From IMG/VR virus record IMGVR_UViG_3300033148_005357, positions 1 to 38,556 of that record: a DNA stretch of 38,556 nucleotides. One strand, written 5' to 3'. Made by a program: the position numbers and the translations under genes. The DNA comes from a virus. How positions within the stretch are numbered: the first letter of the stretch is position 1; each line of letters starts with the position of its first letter. The notes beneath the pieces are model-generated. The model was not told the DNA's origin, did not search any database, and worked only from the letters and a program-made list of their open reading frames with translations. Shown here piece by piece: positions 29,967 to 38,472 of the stretch.

Positions 29967-30377
29967 ATGACAGATAATATTACGATTGTTGCTGGTGGAA
30001 ATACTACAACTATATTCCCTATAAAAATTGAGGAGACTCTAACTAAGAATATCACTCCTATAGCCTACCCTACTACCCAACAAAGCTGGTCTAATGGACC
30101 AACTAAACCAAAGATACTTGATTTGTTGAGGATAATAAGAAGATTTACAATCAATGGATATATTAAAGATTCTGAAGTAACCCAATTCAAAGGGATTATT
30201 GAAGCTGGTGGAGTATTTACAATGAACTATGCAGGGAGTTCCTATACAGTTAATATGGAAAAGTGTAGTGTTACAGAAGTTCCTGAAGATGCTACTGGAA
30301 CTGGTGGTCCAAGTGGAACAAAAGATCCAGAACATTTAGCTGTATTATTTACTTTAGTCGAGGGAGAGAATTTATAA
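29967..30377 (+). CDS. Tail tip/baseplate component
   Basis: 136 aa, beginning one base after the tape measure stop (TAA-A-ATG) without SD. Beta-rich, with 'RIIRRFTINGYIKDSEV', 'GGVFTMNYAGSSYTVNMEKC' and a C-terminal strand 'EHLAVLFTLVEGENL'. This layout and position fit distal tail-like or tail-tip proteins. Not recognised more exactly. Confidence 0.5.
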   Translation: MTDNITIVAGGNTTTIFPIKIEETLTKNITPIAYPTTQQSWSNGPTKPKILDLLRIIRRFTINGYIKDSEVTQFKGIIEAGGVFTMNYAGSSYTVNMEKCSVTEVPEDATGTGGPSGTKDPEHLAVLFTLVEGENL

Positions 30378-30379
30378 TC

Positions 30380-33300
30380 ATGAAATGGCAGGAAGCAGCC
30401 AAATTAATTGGCGGAGGAACAGGAGTAATAGCTTTAATTAGTATCTTAGTCATACTTTCTGGAATGAGTTATGAACACTCGGGTGATATGTATTGTGAAG
30501 ATACATGTGAATCATATATTAACATCACCACAAGGTATTGGAGAGTTTGTTTTGAAGAATCTGATAAAGAAGAGACGTTGTATAAGAAACAAAGTCGTAG
30601 CAGAACTTTGTGGGTTAACTTAAACAATATTGATAACATTATTTCTACAGAACCCTCTACAGAAGTTGAATGGGTGGTTCCCACTTATGGAAGGAAGTGG
30701 AGACCTATTAAATCTGGAGACTGTTGGGATAGAGGAAGAGTAAACAAGATTAAATTAATTGGACACAAGAGATATGATGAAACAGTAAAGTGGAGTTTTA
30801 ATTTTGATGATAAAATAAATATAGATCCTAAATGGATTAAAACAAATGTAACTTATACTCCTTATTCCAGATATGGGGATGGTGTGGCTCTCATCGAAAG
30901 TCAAGGATTTTATGAACTTCCAGATAAAAGAATTGTTAAAAGAAATGAAGTTCCAAACCTTCTTGAAGCTGATTTAATTGGAGAAGGAAAGGTCTGGAGT
31001 TGTGAGGTTGAAGAAGATAAAAAGGCAGGTATCAAGTGTAATTCAATAAATATAACCGATGGTAAATGGAGTGTGTACTTAGAACCAATGGCTAAAGAAG
31101 TAGGTACTTATCCTATTAAAATAAAGAAATACAATTATACAAATAAAGAATATTATTTTGAAAATATAGGAGAAATAAGTTTCTCCAGTTTAAATGAAAA
31201 GAAAGAATTGAATGTGTTACTTGATGGGTGTGGTGAAGAAATACATATTGGACCAGAATCAACAATAGTTCATGTTAAAACAAATGCTACCAATCCTAAA
31301 ACACAATTTACAACTATGTCACAAGAAAGTCCTAATACTGTTTATGGAGGGCTGGGTGTTGACTTGCGGGTTAAACCTGGTTCAACCACTACCTCTTGGG
31401 ATTTCTTAATGGATTGGGGTTTAGATGAAACCATCCCTCCAGGAATAACTATAACAGCAGGGATATTTTCTGGATATACTACTTTTATAGATGGGGCAGG
31501 TAATTCATCAGGACATTGTTATTTATCAACAGAAACATTTGATTTTAAAACTGAAACTTGGAATACTTGGTGTGGAGGAGACCATTTAACTGGTTCAGCT
31601 TGTTTTTCTGCAGATGATGAGATAATGCATATTCCAGATAATCTAGCAAACACCGCCTTTCATAACCTCACTATGCAAGTAGCTGAATTACAAGAACTTT
31701 ATGAATCTAGCTCTAAAGTAATATATTGTTTTCCTACACTTCATGCTTCAGAAGACCATGATGGAACAAGATTTGATGACCAGAATGGAACTTATACTCC
31801 TAGTCTCATGATTACTTATGAAGTAGGAAATACTGCACCATCAGTACCTACTTTAAATTCTCCTGCTAATAATACAAATACAACTACTTTGATTCCTTTA
31901 AATTGGATAAATTCAACGGATGATGATGGAGATTCAATAACATATTATTTAGAGGTAGATGATGATAATGATTTCTCTAGCCCAGAATATGTTAATACAA
32001 GCATTAAAGAAACAATAAGCCCAACAGAAGATTTGCCCACAGGGTTGTCTCACGCCAAATATTTTTGGAAAGTTTTAGCTACGGATGGAGAGGATAATAG
32101 TTCTTGGAGTTTAGTAAGAGCTTTTAGTTATGATGCAATTACAACGAGAAATGCTTCTTTATTTTTGGATGGGTTCAGGAATAATTTAAATGTAGAACTT
32201 GGTTCTCCAATAAATGTAAGTGGAAATGCTACATTTGGACATAATATAACTATAGATATAGACCATCCTGATTATGGAATTGCTTATATTACTGGAGTAG
32301 ATATAGTTGCCTTTGATTTAAATATTAATTACTTTAGAAGAGAAGAAATGAATGATTCCAAAACAAAAACTAATCTCACATATAATGGTGAGGATAAAAT
32401 AGATATTGGAATCAAAGGACACCAATATGATGAACTCATTGATTTAACATTGAATGTAACAGGGTATCCTGATAATGGAATTAACCCCTCCAATGTTAAA
32501 ATATATGTTAATAACTCATTAAGCAATAGTCTTGGAACATTATATAAAAGTGGAGATTACAATTTAAATTCCTTTAGTGATGGTGATGGTGTTAAAAATA
32601 CAACCTTAAGTGGTGGTTCTGTTGCTACTGTTGGATACTTAAAGATACCCAGCACTGCTACAGTTACAGATACTTATTTAAACATTACAGGATACAATAC
32701 AGGAGGGATAGACCCATTGTCTCCTGATGGAAGTTCATTAAGGATAGATGGAGGTGTAGCTACCCATTGTGGAAACAAGACTTATGATTTTGTTGAGTTA
32801 AAAAATGGTGCATCTCTTTATGTCTGTGATTATGATGCTAATTCAACAAAAGGATTATTCTTCATTAATGCTACTTATAATATTACTGTTGATAAAACTT
32901 CTCAAATAGTTGGGGGTGGAAGAGGTTATCGTGGAAGTTCTACATTGTACACAAATGGTGAAGGACCTGGTGGTGGTGGAAGAGGATGGGGAACAGGTCC
33001 TTATTCTGGAGGAGGGGGAGCAGGATATGCTAAATCTGGTGGATTTGGAGGTAATGAATTAAATGCTCCTGGTGGAGAGGGTGGTTTATCTTATGGTTCT
33101 AATTCAAGCAAGGAATTTGTTATGGGTTCTGGAGGTGGAATTGGGGGTGGTTCTGTAGGTGGACATGGGGGTGATGGTGGTGGTTCATTCTATTTGCTAT
33201 CAGAAATGGTTAATATTTCTGGCAATATAACAACTATAGGACATGATGGTCAAACAAATGACAATAGTGGTGGAGCTGGTTCTGGTGGAATTATTATCAT

Positions 33301-34411
33301 AGAGGCTACTTATATTTACTTGCATAATTTATTAGATGTTCATGGAGGAGCTGGTTCTAAAGCACCAGGCAGTTGGGGAACTGGTGGTGGTGGTTCTGGG
33401 GGAATGATTAAATTATTTTATGCTAGTTATAATTCAGAAGGATTTGCATACAATCTTTCTGGTGGTTCTGCAATGGATAGTCCTTATGGAAATGGAACAG
33501 CTGGTGGTGATGGATTAATTTACCAGGAACAAACAGGAAACTTTACTTATAATCCTTTCTTTGAAGCAGGAAATATAGATGGAACAAGAGAATGGAATTA
33601 CTATGGCCACTTTAATGGAAAACACAATAAAACAAAAGACTTTGCTGCTTCTATAAATACTTACCTAGCATCATGCACCCCAGATGCTAATGGAGATTGT
33701 CTAGTTCCATTATATCTTTATTCAGAATCTGATGGAATCATAGAAATATCAGATATAAATGTTGCATATACTTACAACGTAAATCCAATTACTTTAGATA
33801 TAGATTTGGTTTCTGATTTCTTAACCAATGAATCAAACTTCTCGGATATACCTATAACATTCTACAGTGCTACTAAAGGAATTATAGAGGTAGATGATAT
33901 TAACTTTAATTATGCTGGTGGGAATGATACCATAGAGGTAAGGGCATATAGTGTTGGTGGGGAAGTTAATGAATCATATAACATTACTTATTTCTATTCT
34001 CGATGGGATTACACACTTCCACAACACATTACTTATTTTGAAGTAATACCAAGAACTCCAACAACAGATAATATAACTCCTTTTGGACAAACGGATAGCA
34101 GGGCTATGCTTAACATATCTATGTTAAACTATGGAGGCAGGGCAATGAATTTTTCTGTCTATCAGAACGAATCAGAAAAAACAATGTGTGTTAATATGAC
34201 TATTTCATTAGATAATTATAAATCTAATGGAACATTCATAATAAATCAAACATGGACTAATTTAGTTATCAATGCAACATACCAGAACAAGACAGACTTG
34301 TGGTTCTGGTTTGATTATAACTGTAACTATACAACCTGGAGACTATGGCAACCAGACTTTTACTTTAGAGGTTGTGCTTACAATACAACCTGTTCGGAGG
34401 CGGTAATCTAA
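30380..34411 (+). CDS. Giant adhesin with Fn3-like and glycine-rich domains
   Basis: 1343 aa. Residues about 14-30 form a membrane segment (GVIALISILVILSGM), followed by 'GDMYCEDTCESYINIT' and 'LIGHKRYDETVKWSFNF', the module shared with the 16525 protein. About 300-480 is a Cys-containing beta domain; about 485-585 an Fn3-like domain ('APSVPTLNSPANNT...YFWKVLATDGEDNSSW'). About 850-1050 is a Gly-rich array (PGGGGRGWGTGPYSGGGGAG) like polyglycine adhesin tips. Dozens of N-x-S/T sequons occur. Likely the main receptor-binding tail protein, anchored or exported during assembly. Confidence 0.75.
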   Translation: MKWQEAAKLIGGGTGVIALISILVILSGMSYEHSGDMYCEDTCESYINITTRYWRVCFEESDKEETLYKKQSRSRTLWVNLNNIDNIISTEPSTEVEWVVPTYGRKWRPIKSGDCWDRGRVNKIKLIGHKRYDETVKWSFNFDDKINIDPKWIKTNVTYTPYSRYGDGVALIESQGFYELPDKRIVKRNEVPNLLEADLIGEGKVWSCEVEEDKKAGIKCNSINITDGKWSVYLEPMAKEVGTYPIKIKKYNYTNKEYYFENIGEISFSSLNEKKELNVLLDGCGEEIHIGPESTIVHVKTNATNPKTQFTTMSQESPNTVYGGLGVDLRVKPGSTTTSWDFLMDWGLDETIPPGITITAGIFSGYTTFIDGAGNSSGHCYLSTETFDFKTETWNTWCGGDHLTGSACFSADDEIMHIPDNLANTAFHNLTMQVAELQELYESSSKVIYCFPTLHASEDHDGTRFDDQNGTYTPSLMITYEVGNTAPSVPTLNSPANNTNTTTLIPLNWINSTDDDGDSITYYLEVDDDNDFSSPEYVNTSIKETISPTEDLPTGLSHAKYFWKVLATDGEDNSSWSLVRAFSYDAITTRNASLFLDGFRNNLNVELGSPINVSGNATFGHNITIDIDHPDYGIAYITGVDIVAFDLNINYFRREEMNDSKTKTNLTYNGEDKIDIGIKGHQYDELIDLTLNVTGYPDNGINPSNVKIYVNNSLSNSLGTLYKSGDYNLNSFSDGDGVKNTTLSGGSVATVGYLKIPSTATVTDTYLNITGYNTGGIDPLSPDGSSLRIDGGVATHCGNKTYDFVELKNGASLYVCDYDANSTKGLFFINATYNITVDKTSQIVGGGRGYRGSSTLYTNGEGPGGGGRGWGTGPYSGGGGAGYAKSGGFGGNELNAPGGEGGLSYGSNSSKEFVMGSGGGIGGGSVGGHGGDGGGSFYLLSEMVNISGNITTIGHDGQTNDNSGGAGSGGIIIIEATYIYLHNLLDVHGGAGSKAPGSWGTGGGGSGGMIKLFYASYNSEGFAYNLSGGSAMDSPYGNGTAGGDGLIYQEQTGNFTYNPFFEAGNIDGTREWNYYGHFNGKHNKTKDFAASINTYLASCTPDANGDCLVPLYLYSESDGIIEISDINVAYTYNVNPITLDIDLVSDFLTNESNFSDIPITFYSATKGIIEVDDINFNYAGGNDTIEVRAYSVGGEVNESYNITYFYSRWDYTLPQHITYFEVIPRTPTTDNITPFGQTDSRAMLNISMLNYGGRAMNFSVYQNESEKTMCVNMTISLDNYKSNGTFIINQTWTNLVINATYQNKTDLWFWFDYNCNYTTWRLWQPDFYFRGCAYNTTCSEAVI

Positions 34412-35883
34412 TGGCAGTAAGAAGTATGAGAAGGATAACTCCTAAGATATGGATTCCACCAAATTACTATACAAAATATAAGATAGAAGTAGTAAGACAA
34501 GATGATACAGTAGATGATCTTTCTGAAAAGATAAGCAACTTCCTTGTAGAAGATAGTGTAACTGATAGCATAGGTAGGTTTGAGTTTGAACTATGGAACC
34601 CAAACAATGAATACCTTGCTGTGTGGAAGAATGGAGATGTATTCAAATATTATAAAGACTATGCAGGAGTAGCTACAACTCTTAGGTTTAGGGGAATCAT
34701 AGAAAAGATTTCATATAAAGGAAACAAGATAAGGGTGTCTGGAAGGAATGATGCTTTGAAGTTTATGGATATTACTGTAACACAATCCTTTACAGATATT
34801 GATTGTGGACAAATAATAAAAGATTTAGTTGATATTTATGGGGCTGGTTTTACCCACAATAACGTAGATTCTACTGGAACAAACCTAACTGTTAATTGGT
34901 ATCAGAAACCTTTTTGGGATTGCATGGAAGAATTAGCTACAGCTGCTGGTTTTGATTGTTACATTGATTCTAACCTTGATTTTAATTTCTTTAAATCAGG
35001 AACAAGGATAAATAATCAGGAAGGGATAGTTCATGATTATAATTTACTAGAGATAGGAGACTTTGCAGACGATTCTTCATTAATAAAAAATAAGATAATT
35101 ATTTATGGTGCTGATCAAGATGGTACACAACAAGTTTACACTTCAGAGGATGTAGATTCACAAGACATGTATGGTGTCAAAGAAGAGATAATTAGTGATT
35201 CTAATATCACAAATGAAACACAAGCACAAGAAAGAGCTGACTTTATTTTGGATAAGCATAAAGATCCTCAACAAATAAGTGAAGTAAAAGGGATTATGTT
35301 AGCAACCATACAACCTGGGGAGAGCATTAGAATCTCTTCACCCTTTGATAACATCCCCCTTACACACTATAGGTGCATAGGATATAAAGATACGTTTAGT
35401 GCTGAAGGCAATGAACCACCAACTACAACTGTAAATATATCAAAAGAGCCAAGGAAACTAAGCCATGTCTTGAAATCTATCATAGAAAATCAAAACATAT
35501 CTAAAAGAACAACCGTGAACCCTTACGAAATGGGTTTCTCTTATAATCACACATTCGATAGTGATAGTGGTGCTCATACCAATACTGAAATAACAGATGG
35601 TGTTCTTAAACCAACAGGAGCCTCTGGTAGTTGGATAAGTGTTGCAAAGAGCATAAGCAGTGGAAACATAACGGAGGTATATTTAGTAGCTAATGGTGAA
35701 ACATTAACCGGAGCAAGTTTCGAAGTATCAGGAAATAATGGAACAAGCTATGAAGCTATAACTAATAAGAACAAGATTGATTTAAGTACAAGTATTGGAA
35801 ATCAATTAAGAGTCAAGGTAACATTTGATAATGCTGATACACAGATACTCTCACTAATGCTACTCTATAAAGTGTCAACATGA
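34411..35883 (+). CDS. Baseplate hub / tail spike-like protein
   Basis: 490 aa from ATG 34411, with GGAGG about ten bases upstream; longer in-frame starts lie within the adhesin gene. The N-terminal two-thirds ('DSIGRFEFELWNPNNEYL', 'GIIEKISYKGNKIRVSGRND', 'WDCMEELATAAGFDCYID', 'LIKNKIIIYGADQDG') match the late-control/gp27-like hub of siphovirus and contractile tails. The C-terminal ~110 residues ('GSWISVAKSISSGNITEVYLVA...') look like a carbohydrate-binding beta-sandwich. It anchors the tail tip beneath the fibres. Confidence 0.75.
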   Translation: MAVRSMRRITPKIWIPPNYYTKYKIEVVRQDDTVDDLSEKISNFLVEDSVTDSIGRFEFELWNPNNEYLAVWKNGDVFKYYKDYAGVATTLRFRGIIEKISYKGNKIRVSGRNDALKFMDITVTQSFTDIDCGQIIKDLVDIYGAGFTHNNVDSTGTNLTVNWYQKPFWDCMEELATAAGFDCYIDSNLDFNFFKSGTRINNQEGIVHDYNLLEIGDFADDSSLIKNKIIIYGADQDGTQQVYTSEDVDSQDMYGVKEEIISDSNITNETQAQERADFILDKHKDPQQISEVKGIMLATIQPGESIRISSPFDNIPLTHYRCIGYKDTFSAEGNEPPTTTVNISKEPRKLSHVLKSIIENQNISKRTTVNPYEMGFSYNHTFDSDSGAHTNTEITDGVLKPTGASGSWISVAKSISSGNITEVYLVANGETLTGASFEVSGNNGTSYEAITNKNKIDLSTSIGNQLRVKVTFDNADTQILSLMLLYKVST

Positions 35884-36107
35884 AAGAAGAAATAGAAAGT
35901 TTTAAAAGGAAGAACGGTAATGTAATATACACTCAAAAGGAGTTAATTCAAGCTCTACATGAGAAAATAGATAAAATATATGATAGGATTGATGATAAAC
36001 TAGATGAAAAAGTTGATAAGTCTACATTTAGATGGGTACTCACAGGTTTGTCTACTTTGTTTTTAGCTATCGTTGGTTTTATATTTAGATTAATCAAAGG
36101 AGGATAA
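35880..36107 (+). CDS. XhlA/holin-like coiled-coil membrane protein
   Basis: 75 aa: a charged coiled coil (KIDKIYDRIDDKLDEKVDK) followed by one C-terminal membrane helix (GLSTLFLAIVGFIFRLI). This is the layout of haemolysin XhlA proteins, which aid phage lysis. Overlaps the hub stop by four bases (ATGA). With the next gene it may form a lysis pair. In archaea, membrane disruption by holins is plausible but not shown. Confidence 0.55.
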   Translation: MKEEIESFKRKNGNVIYTQKELIQALHEKIDKIYDRIDDKLDEKVDKSTFRWVLTGLSTLFLAIVGFIFRLIKGG

Positions 36108-36111
36108 GAAA

Positions 36112-36324
36112 ATGGCAAACACCCCAAAGAGTCCACACTTGAGTTTTAAAGGATTTAAAATTCCCGTGTGCTTTATGAAATCTCTTAAGAGATTTGTAGT
36201 TGCAGCAATACCTGCAATCATTGCTTTACTTGTAACAAATAATATAATTACCGCAGGAATAGCAGGACTAATTGTACCAATTTTATTAAATGTTGCAGAA
36301 TACTATTTTAGAGAATATAATTAA
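36112..36324 (+). CDS. Holin-like small membrane protein
   Basis: 70 aa. GGAGG lies seven to eight bases upstream of ATG 36112. A basic N-terminus (SLKRFVVAAIP) leads into two hydrophobic segments (AIIALLVTNNIITAGIAGLIV; PILLNVAEYY). Position after the hub and before the terminator fits a holin. No endolysin-like gene is next to it. The stop codon is in the loop of the terminator hairpin. Confidence 0.5.
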   Translation: MANTPKSPHLSFKGFKIPVCFMKSLKRFVVAAIPAIIALLVTNNIITAGIAGLIVPILLNVAEYYFREYN

Positions 36325-36349
36325 ATTCTCTAATTTATTTTTTATTTTT
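36308..36349 (+). terminator. Hairpin and T-run ending the late unit
   Basis: ttagagaat (36308-36316) pairs with attctctaa (36325-36333); the loop includes the TAA stop at 36322-36324; tttattttttattttt follows. It separates the late genes from the converging right-end minus unit. Confidence 0.75.
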
Positions 36350-36629
36350 CTTTAGATGGATTTCTCTTATTTTCTCTATCTTTAAGGTAAGCCTTTATAG
36401 GATTATATATCTGCTGCTCATAATATTTAGCAAAATGAGTTGCAGCTGGTTTATCTATAGGTATCTCTCTTAATCTTGAGTAGAATACCAATGGATTATA
36501 GTCCTTCTGAAAAGCATGTAGTTCTGGAGGCAATCCCGAATCTTCAGCTATATGGTGGTTCTGTTTCTCAACTTGTTTAATAGCTGCTGTTATAATTTTA
36601 TCTACTTTATTTTCTATAGTTTTTTTCAT
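36342..36629 (-). CDS. Hypothetical 95-aa protein
   Basis: Helical and Lys/Glu-rich, with 'TIENKVDKIITAAIKQVEKQNHHI' and a Pro/Tyr-rich middle 'YNPLVFYSRLREIPIDKPAA'. Its start overlaps the membrane gene at 36607-36849, and AAGG lies near the ATG. No family recognised. Last gene of the minus unit; ends only 18 nt from the end of the late unit. Confidence 0.55.
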   Translation of the reverse strand: MKKTIENKVDKIITAAIKQVEKQNHHIAEDSGLPPELHAFQKDYNPLVFYSRLREIPIDKPAATHFAKYYEQQIYNPIKAYLKDRENKRNPSKEK

Positions 36630-36849
36630 GTTTATCCCATCCTTTGTTGTAAAAATATAGGCCTGTTACTTTGAGTAAAAGGATTATAAACCCATTTACA
36701 ATGGAACCTACAAGTAAAGACCAGCCCATCCAAACCCACAACTCAAAGAATAACCATATAAATATGGTTATAATTATAAATACTGGTACTTCCCATCCCA
36801 GTGCTCTTACAATTCCTCTTGTCTTTTTATTAGTTAAATCTATTTTCAT
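36607..36849 (-). CDS. DUF2061-like membrane protein
   Basis: 80 aa. A short charged start, then two membrane segments (VPVFIIITIFIWLFFELW; LLVGSIVNGFIILLLKVTG) and the C-terminal 'LYFYNKGWDKHE'. The last motif matches the DUF2061 ending 'K-x-x-L-Y-Y-x-H-E-R-x-W' in spirit, though the order is altered. No SD; its ATG overlaps the preceding stop (ATGA), so translation is coupled. Membrane function unknown. Confidence 0.5.
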   Translation of the reverse strand: MKIDLTNKKTRGIVRALGWEVPVFIIITIFIWLFFELWVWMGWSLLVGSIVNGFIILLLKVTGLYFYNKGWDKHEKNYRK

Positions 36850-37256
36850 CTGTTGTATATTTGTAATAACATCATTTCTTTTTGCAATTCCTCTGCCTTT
36901 AAAGCATTATAATTAAGGAAGATTAAAGCTTCTATATAATCTGTAGTTGAAAACACTTGTCTATACACTTCATGTAATTTTTGTTTAGTTTTTTCGCTTT
37001 CAAAAAAAGAAGAGAATCTCCATCCAATAGTTGGTTGAGTTGTTACTTTTAACTTTAAATTAGATTCTTTTGTCTTTCTTATTAATCTCTGTATTACCAT
37101 CACATATCTATTTGTATCTGAAAAGATTTTATGATAACTCTCTGTATGGCAAAGTGAACCATCTGTTTTTCCTCCATGAAAATGGTGTTTCCATCCAATT
37201 TTTTCTAAATATTCTAAACCTTCTATTACATTTGTTAAATCTGTTTGATTTCTCAT
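36846..37256 (-). CDS. Hypothetical 136-aa protein
   Basis: Helical, with 'GWKHHFHGGKTDGSLCHTES' in the N-terminal part, which has a His-rich cluster and one Cys that could bind a metal, and 'RYVMVIQRLIRKTKE'. Its start overlaps the preceding stop (ATGA). No family recognised. It lies between nucleotide-metabolism-like genes and membrane genes. Confidence 0.55.
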   Translation of the reverse strand: MRNQTDLTNVIEGLEYLEKIGWKHHFHGGKTDGSLCHTESYHKIFSDTNRYVMVIQRLIRKTKESNLKLKVTTQPTIGWRFSSFFESEKTKQKLHEVYRQVFSTTDYIEALIFLNYNALKAEELQKEMMLLQIYNR

Positions 37257-37831
37257 TTTCTATTCATTAATTCACTATACATATCTCTTTTAGCTTTTCC
37301 TGGGTCTTTTAATGAAGTTGGTGCTTTAAAGTTATGTTTATGTACATAATTCATAAACTCGCTTAAACTCATATATCTTTCCATTAAGTCATATTCTAAT
37401 TCCTTTAAAGACAGATGTATTTTATTACTATGATATCTAATCCATGGATGCTTTTCAAGACCATTCGTAACAACTGAATCAACATATCTATTTAATATAG
37501 TAGCATATACTATCTCTTGAAGTGTTCCAACACTTGTATTTCCATCTATAATAGCAATAGTACCACTTGTTGTTGCAATAAAACCTACATCTCTCTTAAC
37601 AATTTCATTTGAAATTTCTTCAGATACATCATATCTTTCCTTTCTTCCTGCATCCATAGAAAGGATGTCGTTTCTCTCAACGTCATAAAAAGGATTGATT
37701 AGACTTATCTGCAATCTTTTTTCTATTTCCAATTCCCATTCTCGCATTTCTTTTCTACTGTCTAAAGGGTGTGCAAGATATAATTCATCTTTTACAGGAA
37801 CCATTACTCCGCCTTGTTTTATATATTTCAT
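37253..37831 (-). CDS. Nucleoside deoxyribosyltransferase-like enzyme
   Basis: 192 aa; GGAGGG eight bases before ATG 37831. 'YLAHPLDSRKEMREWELEIEK' (nucleotide-binding entry), 'INPFYD', 'DAGRKERYDVSEEI' and 'IIDGNTSVGTLQEIVYA' match the N-deoxyribosyltransferase/2'-deoxynucleoside N-hydrolase fold (D...S-x-G-T-x-x-E). It could swap or remove bases in the nucleotide pool during infection. Grouped with a DUF5664 gene, it may help prepare modified DNA precursors or starve the host. Family call by motif; reaction inferred. Confidence 0.65.
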   Translation of the reverse strand: MKYIKQGGVMVPVKDELYLAHPLDSRKEMREWELEIEKRLQISLINPFYDVERNDILSMDAGRKERYDVSEEISNEIVKRDVGFIATTSGTIAIIDGNTSVGTLQEIVYATILNRYVDSVVTNGLEKHPWIRYHSNKIHLSLKELEYDLMERYMSLSEFMNYVHKHNFKAPTSLKDPGKAKRDMYSELMNRK

Positions 37832-37832
37832 T

Positions 37833-38126
37833 TCAAAATCCCTCCGACATTCTTTTTATTAAATTATCTCCAATATCTATATCTCCATTCTTTGCTATCT
37901 GTTTATCTTCATAAGGTTCAAGCACTCTTCTTCTTACTTCTGCAGCTGCATCATTCAATGCAGCAATAGCATCACTAATATTTTGGTATCTTTCTCCTGT
38001 TTGATTTATATATTGCAAAGCGAGATGATAAAAACAATAAGTTAATTCTCCCTTTACAACATCTTTAGGTACAATATCTTCTAAACTTTCATATTTATTT
38101 CTTCTTTCTTGTAGTATGTATGGCAT
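37833..38126 (-). CDS. DUF6899-like phage protein
   Basis: 97 aa, with AAGGAGG nine bases before ATG 38126. 'MPYILQERR', 'KGELTYCFYHLALQYI', 'GERYQNISDAIAALNDAAAEVRRRVLEPYED' and 'NGDID' match a small phage family (DUF6899, named from memory) of unknown function, often near nucleotide-metabolism genes. No catalytic role known. Confidence 0.65.
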   Translation of the reverse strand: MPYILQERRNKYESLEDIVPKDVVKGELTYCFYHLALQYINQTGERYQNISDAIAALNDAAAEVRRRVLEPYEDKQIAKNGDIDIGDNLIKRMSEGF

Positions 38127-38472
38127 TCTTTAAAACCTCCTTAGTTGTTTCAGCTGCATTGATGTTAAACATAACAGCAGCTGCATGGTCCTCTTCATCA
38201 TCAGCACGTGTAAACCACTGCATAAAATGTCTAAATGCTGATGCTTTGAATCTGTTTAATTCTTCTTGACTATTTGCTTTTTCCCAATTCCTCTCTCCAT
38301 ATTTTACCATTCCATTTTTCATTAACATTCCCCATCTGTAAAGCATTGTTTTTTCATAAGGGATATTTAGAGCTATGATTAAATCAAATCGTGGCTTGTT
38401 TTCATCGGTATCTCTCCTCATTCCACTTTTGAAATCTTTTCTCTTTCCTGAATCTTTAACTTTGTATGGCAT
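38095..38472 (-). CDS. DUF5664 / dATP-dGTP diphosphohydrolase-like protein
   Basis: 125 aa from ATG 38472, which lies within the right terminal repeat with AAGGA upstream. 'GMRRDTDENKPRFDLI', 'KNGMVKYGERNW', 'ASAFRHFMQWF' and 'DEEDHAAAVMFN' match DUF5664 proteins, MazG-like helical proteins annotated as dATP/dGTP diphosphohydrolases. The E-x-x-H and E-D residues would bind metal and phosphate. It may clear nucleotides from the pool. Its first ten codons are copied at the left end. Confidence 0.65.
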   Translation of the reverse strand: MPYKVKDSGKRKDFKSGMRRDTDENKPRFDLIIALNIPYEKTMLYRWGMLMKNGMVKYGERNWEKANSQEELNRFKASAFRHFMQWFTRADDEEDHAAAVMFNINAAETTKEVLKNAIHTTRKKK

